A stretch of 64,000 nt of DNA from assembly GCA_016218085.1 (NCBI GenBank), contig JACREY010000012.1, positions 124,001 to 188,000 of the forward strand. Reading direction: 5' to 3'. The notes under the pieces were generated by a model, which worked only from the letters and a program-made list of their open reading frames with translations, was not told where the DNA came from and did no database searches. How positions within the stretch are numbered: the first letter of the stretch is position 1; every line of letters begins with the position of its first letter. The translations under genes were made by a program, and so were the position numbers. Shown in pieces: positions 54,309-61,732 of the stretch. The stretch is from Ignavibacteriota bacterium. GTDB lineage: Bacteria > Bacteroidota > Ignavibacteria > Tepidaquicellales > Tepidaquicellaceae.

Positions 54309-56423
54309 ATGAAAAAAATTACAGCTTTATTTCTTCTGATTTCTTCCTTATTATTTTCTTCCATTGTTATTGCTCAGCCATACGGATGGTTTACACAAAC
54401 AAGCGGTACAACGAGCAATTTAAATAATGTAAAGTTTGTCAATCCAACTACGGGTACTATAGTTGGACAAAACGGTAAAATATTAAGAACTACCAATGCC
54501 GGAGCAAACTGGATTTCACAAACAAGTGGAACCACAAATCATTTGTTTGGTGTATTTTTTATCAATGCAAATACAGGTTGGGCAGTAGGTGATATTGGTA
54601 CGATTTTATATACAAACAACGGGGGCAGTAGCTGGAGCTCTCAAACAAGCAATACTTTTTATCAGTTAAGGCAAATTACATTCCTTAATTCTACTACCGG
54701 GTTTATAGTCGCATGGTACGGAACAATTTTAAAGACAACAAATGCGGGAACAAACTGGGTAAGTCTGAATACAGGTACCGGTAATAATCTTCTCGGTATT
54801 TCGTTTGCAAACAGTTCTACCGGATTTGCAGTAGGATGGTACGGTACAATAATAAAGACAACAAACGGAGGCAGTATCTGGGCGACTCTTTCAAGCGGGA
54901 CAACAAACACACTTGAAGATGTGACATTTTTCAATACCCAGACAGGCTTGATTGTTGGTGAAAACGGTAATACACAAAGGACCACAAATGGAGGTATAAA
55001 CTGGACTTCACAATCCAGCGGTACGGGAAACTGGATTTCGGGAATTACTTCCCCGCATACAAATTTTGCTACTATGATCGGGGAGCTCGGAATAATCAGA
55101 ACCACAACAAACGCAGGTGCAAACTGGCACCCGCAGGTAAGCAACACAGGAAACTGGCTTCATAAAATAAGTTATGTTGATACGCTTAACGGATGGGCAG
55201 TCGGGGATTATGGTACTATCATCCATACAACAACGGGTGGGTGGCTTCTTCCCACGGCACCGGGGTTAAGCGGACCTTCGAATAACTCGAGCTGTGTTTC
55301 ACTCACGCCAAATATTGCATGGAATGTTGTATTTCCGCCTGTTTGCACGTACAGGGTTCAGATCGCAACATCAAGTTCGTTTTCTTCGCCTCTACTTGAC
55401 AGCGCCGGAATACTTTATCTTAATATAAATATACCTATTTCAAGACTGAATTACGGAACACAGTACTTCTGGAGAGTAATGGCAACAAATCAGGTTGGTC
55501 CGGGACCATGGTCAGGAACAAGAAGTTTTACAACAACATATCCGACGCCTTCTTCACCTGCACTGGTTTCACCCTTAAATAATTCATACATCAGCGTACT
55601 GAATCCTTTGCTTGACTGGGATAGTGTACCGAATGCATATTCGTTCAGGATAAGGATTTCAACAGATTCAACATTTTCTTCTTCGGTAATAGATACAAAT
55701 AATCTTAATGTTTCTAAATATCAGGTTCCAAACGGGAGATTGCAGAACGGAGTAAAATATTACTGGCGAGTAAATGCCTCTAATTCTTGCGTAACCAGTA
55801 CCTGGTCAGCAGGATGGAGTTTCCGTCCGTTGCTTGCTCCAGCTGCGCCAAATTTAGTCGCACCATTGAATAATAGTTTTATCAATAGTCTTACTCCATT
55901 ATTCGACTGGGACAGCGTCACTTCTGCAAATTCTTTCAGAATTATAATTTCTTCGGATTCATTATTTGCATCATCAGTAGTTGATTCAGCTGGAATTACT
56001 TTAACAAGGTATCAGATTCCAACCGGAAAACTACAATACGGAACTAAATATTTCTGGAGAGTGAATGCCTCAAATCCAAATCTGACAGGTCCGTGGTCAC
56101 AGGTATGGAATTTCAAGGCAACACTTACCAATACAGGCAACATCGCAAATGAAATACCAAAGGTATTCAAATTATACGAAAATTATCCGAACCCCTTCAA
56201 TCCCGTTACAAAAATCAAATTTGATTTACCTGTGGCAGGAACCGTAAAAATTAAAATTTATGATATTACCGGCAGGGAAGTATTTGAGCTGATTAATGCC
56301 GAAGTCAGCGCGGGTTCTTATGAAATTCCATTTAATGCATCGGACCTTTCAAGCGGAATATATTTCTACAGAATTGAAGCAGGCAGCTTTACGGATGTAA
56401 AACGGATGGTTTTTGTAAAATAA
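54309..56423 (+). CDS. T9SS type A sorting-domain protein, Ycf48-like plus three FnIII-like modules
   Basis: 704 residues: signal peptide (LISSLLFSSIVIAQ), propeller of seven TGxxVGxxGTIxKTTNGGxxW blades (25-315), three modules with the YFWRVxAxNxxGxxxWS pattern (about 315-620), and a complete C-terminal sorting domain from NYPNPFNPVTKIKFDL. It is followed 27 bases on by a smaller T9SS gene, so the two probably share a transcript. Surface-exposed; ligand unknown. Confidence 0.87.
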   Translation: MKKITALFLLISSLLFSSIVIAQPYGWFTQTSGTTSNLNNVKFVNPTTGTIVGQNGKILRTTNAGANWISQTSGTTNHLFGVFFINANTGWAVGDIGTILYTNNGGSSWSSQTSNTFYQLRQITFLNSTTGFIVAWYGTILKTTNAGTNWVSLNTGTGNNLLGISFANSSTGFAVGWYGTIIKTTNGGSIWATLSSGTTNTLEDVTFFNTQTGLIVGENGNTQRTTNGGINWTSQSSGTGNWISGITSPHTNFATMIGELGIIRTTTNAGANWHPQVSNTGNWLHKISYVDTLNGWAVGDYGTIIHTTTGGWLLPTAPGLSGPSNNSSCVSLTPNIAWNVVFPPVCTYRVQIATSSSFSSPLLDSAGILYLNINIPISRLNYGTQYFWRVMATNQVGPGPWSGTRSFTTTYPTPSSPALVSPLNNSYISVLNPLLDWDSVPNAYSFRIRISTDSTFSSSVIDTNNLNVSKYQVPNGRLQNGVKYYWRVNASNSCVTSTWSAGWSFRPLLAPAAPNLVAPLNNSFINSLTPLFDWDSVTSANSFRIIISSDSLFASSVVDSAGITLTRYQIPTGKLQYGTKYFWRVNASNPNLTGPWSQVWNFKATLTNTGNIANEIPKVFKLYENYPNPFNPVTKIKFDLPVAGTVKIKIYDITGREVFELINAEVSAGSYEIPFNASDLSSGIYFYRIEAGSFTDVKRMVFVK

Positions 56424-56450
56424 AAAAAGTAATTCAATAAAAAAAACTAT

Positions 56451-57764
56451 ATGAAAACTTTTTTCAGAAATATTATCCCGTTGTTAATGCTGATAATGAT
56501 ATCTATAAATTCAGCCAATGCACAGCAATGGATATTAGCAGGAACGGTTCCCGTTCCCGGACAAACGCCGAGTATTTCGGTAGTGGATGCAAACATTGCT
56601 TGGATTGCCGGTGGTAGTTCAAATGCACCTGCAATATACAGAACATCAGACGGCGGAGTTACCTGGTCACAAATAACTACAAACGGAACATTAAACGAAC
56701 TTTTTTGTATTTGGGCTATCAGTGCCACCTCCGCAATAGTTGGTGAGGGTGCCATTAATTCTTATGCAAAACTTTATAAATTTGCATCCGACGGCTCAAA
56801 ATGGAATGTAGTTTTGCAGACCGGACAAAATGACGGAGGATTCAATAATATAATTTTCTCCAGAAGCAATCCTTTGATTGGCGGCACACTTGCAGATGAA
56901 ATATATGTCACTACAAACGGCGGGAATAACTGGACAATGAAGTCAACCGGTGTGGTTGGAGTTTCTTCGGCGCAAAATTCCCTTATGTTTATTGACCAGA
57001 ATTTCTTTGGTTTCGGTTTGAAAAATGGTGCCCCGAGAGTCAGAATGTCTCCTGACGGCGGAGTTACCTGGTCAACAAAAAACCTTAATCTTACCGGTAA
57101 TTACACAAGTGGGTTTACATTTAAAAACGACAAGATGATTGGGCTTTCCTCTACATCTTCTTCAATGCCCTATATTGCAAGAACAACTGACGGCGGAACG
57201 ACCTGGAATACAGTCAACATTGGAACCGGATTAACGGGAACAACGACAATCAAATGGGTACCCGGTACAAGCGTTGTTTATATTCTTGGCTCGAACGGTT
57301 CAATAAAAAGAAGCGTTAATGACGGTCTTACCTGGGTATCACTTCCAACTGCAGGTATTACGGGATTGAATCATTTCGATTTCAATAAAGTAAATAATGT
57401 AATCTGCGGATATGCCGTTTCCACAAACGGAAGTGTAATAAAGCTTCAGGACAGTATTTTATATTACCTTACGGGTGTAGGTAATTCAGGTGAAGTTCCG
57501 ACACGGTATAAGTTGCATCAGAATTATCCGAATCCTTTCAACCCGTCAACCACTATAAAATTTTCTGTTCCCGAAAAGTCAAATGTAATGATCAATCTTT
57601 ATGATTTAACGGGAAGAAAAGTTATGGAAATCATTAACAAAGAATTCACTGCGGGCAATCACGAATTTCAGTTTAATGCAGGAAGCCTGTCCAGTGGTTC
57701 ATATTTCTACAGAATAAATGCCGGAAGTTTTACAGATGTAAAGCAGATGGTGTTAATAAAATAA
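56451..57764 (+). CDS. T9SS type A sorting-domain protein with short propeller
   Basis: 437 residues: signal peptide to about residue 25 (INSANAQ), a propeller-like region with YRTSDGGVTWSQI, MSPDGGVTWS and ARTTDGGTTWNT blades (30-340), and the C-terminal T9SS domain from NYPNPFNPSTTIKFSV, ending KQMVLIK. No FnIII-like modules. Sits behind another T9SS gene and before a shared terminator. Confidence 0.86.
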   Translation: MKTFFRNIIPLLMLIMISINSANAQQWILAGTVPVPGQTPSISVVDANIAWIAGGSSNAPAIYRTSDGGVTWSQITTNGTLNELFCIWAISATSAIVGEGAINSYAKLYKFASDGSKWNVVLQTGQNDGGFNNIIFSRSNPLIGGTLADEIYVTTNGGNNWTMKSTGVVGVSSAQNSLMFIDQNFFGFGLKNGAPRVRMSPDGGVTWSTKNLNLTGNYTSGFTFKNDKMIGLSSTSSSMPYIARTTDGGTTWNTVNIGTGLTGTTTIKWVPGTSVVYILGSNGSIKRSVNDGLTWVSLPTAGITGLNHFDFNKVNNVICGYAVSTNGSVIKLQDSILYYLTGVGNSGEVPTRYKLHQNYPNPFNPSTTIKFSVPEKSNVMINLYDLTGRKVMEIINKEFTAGNHEFQFNAGSLSSGSYFYRINAGSFTDVKQMVLIK

Positions 57765-57793
57765 TATGTGCAACCATATCATTAATTAAAATT

Positions 57794-57829
57794 AAAAAAG
57801 GAAGCCGTAAAAAAGCTTCCTTTTTTTTA
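57794..57829. terminator. bidirectional intrinsic terminator between convergent genes
   Basis: Twelve-base stem (aaaaaaggaagc / gcttcctttttt), 9-base loop, and T-runs both ways. It ends the T9SS gene from the left and the S46 peptidase gene from the right. Confidence 0.9.
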
Positions 57830-57846
57830 TATATGAAATTCAAAAT

Positions 57847-59919
57847 TTAATTACCAAGCTTACCGTTTAAAATTTCATTGCTTAATCTTGACGCTTTATA
57901 AAGATTTTTTATTGCTTCGAGCAATCCCCTGGAATCCACTGCCACCGTGCGGTTCAGCTCGGTTGTGTAAATATATCTTCCCGGCAGGCTTTCGATGTTG
58001 CCGTCGAATACGAGACCAACAACTTCCGCATTAGTATTAATAAGCGGACTTCCTGAATTGCCACCAATAATATCATTTGTGGTTACAAGGTTGTATTCGG
58101 TTGCAAGGTTAAATTCCTTTGGCGGATTCAGCCATCTTTCGGGAAGCAGCCAGGGATATTTCTTGCCATGGGAATAATACCTGTCATATATTCCGTAGAA
58201 AGTCGTGAAAGGAGGGGCAATTGTTCCGTTATACGGATACGATTTAATTTCACCGTCGGAGATTCTGAGTGTAAGTGTTGCATCAGGCGGAATGGTAGTC
58301 CCGTAAATATCGAATAACACTCTTCCGAGCATTGAAGAGTTGACATCTATCCTTGCCTGAATATCCTTGTACCTTGCAAGGAGTTCATCGTGCTTTGGTT
58401 TTGCTTCAGCGAGATATTTTATAAGCGGGTCGTTCGAAGATAAAATATTCTGTGTTCCTGATTTAGAAAATTCGAGAGCTTTTTCTAAGCTTCTGAAATT
58501 TGAAGTTGCAAGAATATAATCCACAATTTCATCTTTACTTCTGTTTCCGAATGCTTTTACAACTGCCTGATTATCTTTTCCGAGCTTGTTCAGCATTAAT
58601 TCAATTTCTTTATCGAGGATTACTTTGTTGTATTCCGGGTCAAAATTTTTGTAAAGTAAATTTATCAGGGAGTCCGAAGTCTCTTTTCCTTCACTTGCAT
58701 TTTTGAAAACTAACCATGCCCCCAGATAATATTTGGATGCGTTTCTCAGGAGCTCATACCCCTGAAGTTCCGTATAGAACTTCCTGTATTCGTCGAGAGC
58801 TTTTTCGATTTCGCTCCAGACGTTACCGTATTTTGCTTTAAGGTTTGCATCAGCAAAGACTTTTGATTTAATATTATCTTCAAAGTCTTTTTTCCTAGCC
58901 ATCATCACGGGGTCATTAAGTGCTTTTTTCTGTCCGACAAAAACCTTCTGTGAATTCTGGTTTCCGAAGAGTGCATCCTGATATCGCTGAGTTCTTTCGG
59001 GATACTTATCGAGGAAATCTGAAAGAAACTCGCACATAAAGTCCAGAGTTTCGAGTCTTGTGGGAACGGTAAAGTCACGGGCAAACTCAAGCTGGGCATA
59101 TGTTTTCAGTCTTTCGGTGCTTCCCGGGTTACCAATAACAAAAACAGGTTCTCCGACTTTTGCGCCGTTTTTGCTCCACCTGAAGTAATTCGGGGATTTC
59201 ATCGGCTTGCCGTTATCATAAACGCGGAAGAACATACAGTCGAAATCATATCTCGGGTAAGTGAAATTATCCGGGTCTCCGCCGTAATGAGCCACATAGT
59301 TTTCGGGTGCGAAAACCAGTCTCACGTCGGTATATCTTTTATAGCAATAAAGTGAATACATTCCGCCGTTATAAAAAGTTATCACATTACATTTCAGATT
59401 TAGTTCAGCGGAATATTTTTTTTCTATTTCCTTAATCTTATCAGTTTTCATCTTACTTTTTTCTGCATCTGTACCACCTGTTTCCATAGCATCCTGAATT
59501 TCCTTTGTAACGTCGATGACTTTAATAAGCTGGTCAACGAATAGTCCGGGCACGGGTCTTTCATCTTCGAGCTTAGCGGCTATAAAACCTGTCTTGCTGA
59601 GTTCTTCACCGGGTTTTGAAATCTGCGTAACATAACCCCTGCCGCAGTGGTGGTTAGTCATAACGAGTCCGTCTTCGGAAATAAATGAAGACGAGCATCC
59701 GTTTCCGAATCGCATTGCGGAAAGGCGTACGTTATCGAGCCATTCCTGAGTCGGGCGGAAGTTATAGGTTTGGGCAAAGTAATCTACAGGAGCCGATTCG
59801 AAAGTCCACATCTTGCCGATGTCGAACCTGTCGGATTTGGTTTCCTGCGAGAAGGAAGTGTTAACAAACAGAATGAATGTTAACAGAAGAAAACGTAATA
59901 AGTAATTTTTTCTGGTCAT
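57847..59919 (-). CDS. S46 family dipeptidyl-peptidase (DPP7-like)
   Basis: 690 residues with signal peptide (LLLTFILFVNTSFSQ). The family removes dipeptides from peptides in the periplasm. Catalytic motifs: SEDGLVMTNHHCG with His90-His91, GGDPDNFTYPRYDFD and GGNSGSP with Ser622. The residue 18 places after the Ser is Gly640 in GLVFDGN, which corresponds to Gly673 of P. gingivalis DPP7 rather than Arg673 of DPP11, so broad or hydrophobic specificity is likely. In a peptide-using anaerobe it would feed amino-acid uptake. Confidence 0.92.
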   Translation of the reverse strand: MTRKNYLLRFLLLTFILFVNTSFSQETKSDRFDIGKMWTFESAPVDYFAQTYNFRPTQEWLDNVRLSAMRFGNGCSSSFISEDGLVMTNHHCGRGYVTQISKPGEELSKTGFIAAKLEDERPVPGLFVDQLIKVIDVTKEIQDAMETGGTDAEKSKMKTDKIKEIEKKYSAELNLKCNVITFYNGGMYSLYCYKRYTDVRLVFAPENYVAHYGGDPDNFTYPRYDFDCMFFRVYDNGKPMKSPNYFRWSKNGAKVGEPVFVIGNPGSTERLKTYAQLEFARDFTVPTRLETLDFMCEFLSDFLDKYPERTQRYQDALFGNQNSQKVFVGQKKALNDPVMMARKKDFEDNIKSKVFADANLKAKYGNVWSEIEKALDEYRKFYTELQGYELLRNASKYYLGAWLVFKNASEGKETSDSLINLLYKNFDPEYNKVILDKEIELMLNKLGKDNQAVVKAFGNRSKDEIVDYILATSNFRSLEKALEFSKSGTQNILSSNDPLIKYLAEAKPKHDELLARYKDIQARIDVNSSMLGRVLFDIYGTTIPPDATLTLRISDGEIKSYPYNGTIAPPFTTFYGIYDRYYSHGKKYPWLLPERWLNPPKEFNLATEYNLVTTNDIIGGNSGSPLINTNAEVVGLVFDGNIESLPGRYIYTTELNRTVAVDSRGLLEAIKNLYKASRLSNEILNGKLGN

Positions 59920-60007
59920 AAAATTTATTTTTATTTGCTTTTGTAAATTAACTTATATGCATTTTTATAAAAAGAGCAAAATATACGAACGAAGAAGAGC
60001 GAAGAGC

Positions 60008-60181
60008 ATTTGCCACAGATGCACAGATTTTCTTTAATGTTTAAGAGTGAAGAGCATTGACCGCTGATTACGCTGATTTGGACGGATGACCGCAGATTTT
60101 TTTTAAAGTTAGAGAGCGAAGAACAGGAGCATTGGACGCAGATTACGCTGATTTGGACGGATGACCGCAGATTTTTTTTAA
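60008..60181. repeat. 75-base-spaced direct repeat, CAGATT family
   Basis: A 41-base unit beginning gattacgctgatttggacg occurs identically at 60066-60106 and 60141-60181. A gccacagat word at 60010-60018 matches the repeat near 805. Confidence 0.85.
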
Positions 60182-60200
60182 TGCTTAAGAGTGGAAAGCA

Positions 60201-60231
60201 AAATGGCTTCGGAAAAAATCCGAAGCCATTT
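60201..60231 (-). terminator. hairpin terminator of the NmrA-like gene
   Basis: Perfect 13-base stem (aaatggcttcgga / tccgaagccattt) with a 5-base A loop, 20 bases beyond the stop; the T-run on the minus strand is short. Confidence 0.75.
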
Positions 60232-60250
60232 AGTATTAACCGTTTAATTT

Positions 60251-61201
60251 TTATTCCATCGGAATTTTATCTTTATGGCTTTTGAGCCAGAATTCAAATG
60301 ACTGAAGGTCCGGATTAAGAGATTTACTTTCGTCGAGTTTTCTTATACCACAGAAATAGTCTTCGAAGTCGTGTTTGAACTGGAACATATTGCCAAGGTC
60401 TTCTGCGCCCGGGAATCCGAATCCGCGGAACACATCAAAGGGTACGGCATTATAGACAAATTCTTTTCCGTAGACTCTAGAAAAAGCATCTGCCATTTCT
60501 TTTCCCGTGAGGTGTTCGCCTGCAATGCCTACTTTTTTACCGATATATTCGTTTCCGTTTTTAAAAATACCGTATGCGCATTTTCCGATATCTTCGGCTG
60601 CAATGCCCGGAAGTTTTTTATTACCCATAGGAATATTCAGCGCATACTTGCCATCTTCGCCTTTTTTCGGTTCCATTCCGAAGTAAATAAAGTTATCCCA
60701 GTAGAAAGACGTAAGCAGAAAAGTTACGGGCACATTCAAATCAGTAAAGAAATGTTCTGCTTCACCTTTGCCGTCGAAGTGTGGGACTTTATATTTTCCC
60801 ATCAGGGTCGGCATTCTGCCGTCTTCCAGTGAAACCCAGTTTCTGGTATCTTCGAGTGTGGAAAAGATTACGTGTTTTACGCCTGAAGATTTTGCGGCTT
60901 CCGCGATATTTTTTATCTGGGATATTTCTTTTTCCGGTGAAAAGTGCTCCCAGAAGTTCGTGACTGCAAAAACTCCGTATGCGTTTTTAAAAGCATCTTT
61001 AATGCTTTCGGCATTATCCAGGTCAGCGGAAACCACCTCAGCGCCTGACATTGCCAGAGCTCTGGCTTTATCCGAATCGACATTTCTGGTAATTGCTCTT
61101 ACTCTGAAGTCTCCGTTATTATCGTTTAAAATTGAGCGTACAAGTCCGCCTCCCTGCGCGCCTGTAGCCCCGATAACGGCAATAGTTTTTTTATCTGACA
61201 T
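60251..61201 (-). CDS. NmrA/HSCARG-like NAD(P)-binding protein
   Basis: 316 residues with a Rossmann fold opening AVIGATGAQGGGLVRSIL (GxxGxxG type), typical of NmrA-like redox-sensing proteins and related atypical SDRs. The catalytic Tyr-x3-Lys is not obvious, so it may sense or use NADPH in a non-standard way. A ggag Shine-Dalgarno (rc at about 61214) supports the ATG. No operon partners. Confidence 0.87.
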   Translation of the reverse strand: MSDKKTIAVIGATGAQGGGLVRSILNDNNGDFRVRAITRNVDSDKARALAMSGAEVVSADLDNAESIKDAFKNAYGVFAVTNFWEHFSPEKEISQIKNIAEAAKSSGVKHVIFSTLEDTRNWVSLEDGRMPTLMGKYKVPHFDGKGEAEHFFTDLNVPVTFLLTSFYWDNFIYFGMEPKKGEDGKYALNIPMGNKKLPGIAAEDIGKCAYGIFKNGNEYIGKKVGIAGEHLTGKEMADAFSRVYGKEFVYNAVPFDVFRGFGFPGAEDLGNMFQFKHDFEDYFCGIRKLDESKSLNPDLQSFEFWLKSHKDKIPME

Positions 61202-61732
61202 TTTGTTCTCTCCTTTTGTAGTGTTAATTTTTTACTATGAAACAGAGAAAAAGGGTAAATAATTCGGAAGAATATCAGCCATTGATTTTTTAATGTTATA
61301 ATCCGTACCGGATTGAAAATTAACGATGACAGAACGCACAAAACCGTTAAAAACGGTTAAGAGGTATTGTTTTACAATACCCACGGCTGAAGCCGTGGGC
61401 TACATTTTGAGAGCCGGTAAAGAATATAATTTATTAAATATATTTTATTTTCGGGAAAGAACATAATCGAAACAAAATTTTCTACTATATCGGATTTGGT
61501 TAGGGGCTAAAGCCCGAATGGGGGAATCCTTTACCACGACCTAAAGGTCGTGGCAATTGAGCAAAATCCGGTTGCGGCAACTGAGCGAAAGGCAGATATA
61601 TTTCAATGAAATGTTTCAACAAATTTAGAAAGAACTATTGGGATTAAGATGAAATAAAAAACCCTCTTGTAATTTCTTACAAGGGGGATGGAAAAATTCA
61701 GTTAAATTATTTTATTAAGATTATTTAGAAAT
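61202..61732. other. gap with three short hairpins
   Basis: No gene seen. Perfect short dyads: aaccgtt/aacggtt at 61342-61358, cccacggct/agccgtggg at 61380-61399, and gggct/agccc (61503-61514) and ccacgacct/aggtcgtgg (61534-61553). They resemble REP-type palindromes scattered in this kind of genome. Confidence 0.75.
61662..61687 (-). terminator. terminator of the last T9SS gene
   Basis: Stem ccctcttgtaa / ttacaaggggg with one G-T pair, 4-base loop, and an A-rich flank that reads as T-run on the minus strand. Confidence 0.75.

Larger units (their letters stand above)
59920..60250. other. gap with CAGATT-type repeats
   Basis: No gene seen. It contains the CAGATT tandem tract (60008-60181) and the terminator of the NmrA-like gene (60201-60231). 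Confidence 0.75.

Noticed and set aside
54662-55147. Long minus-strand frame inside the T9SS gene
   Set aside because: Antisense shadow caused by the regular propeller repeats; the plus-strand protein has clear domains.
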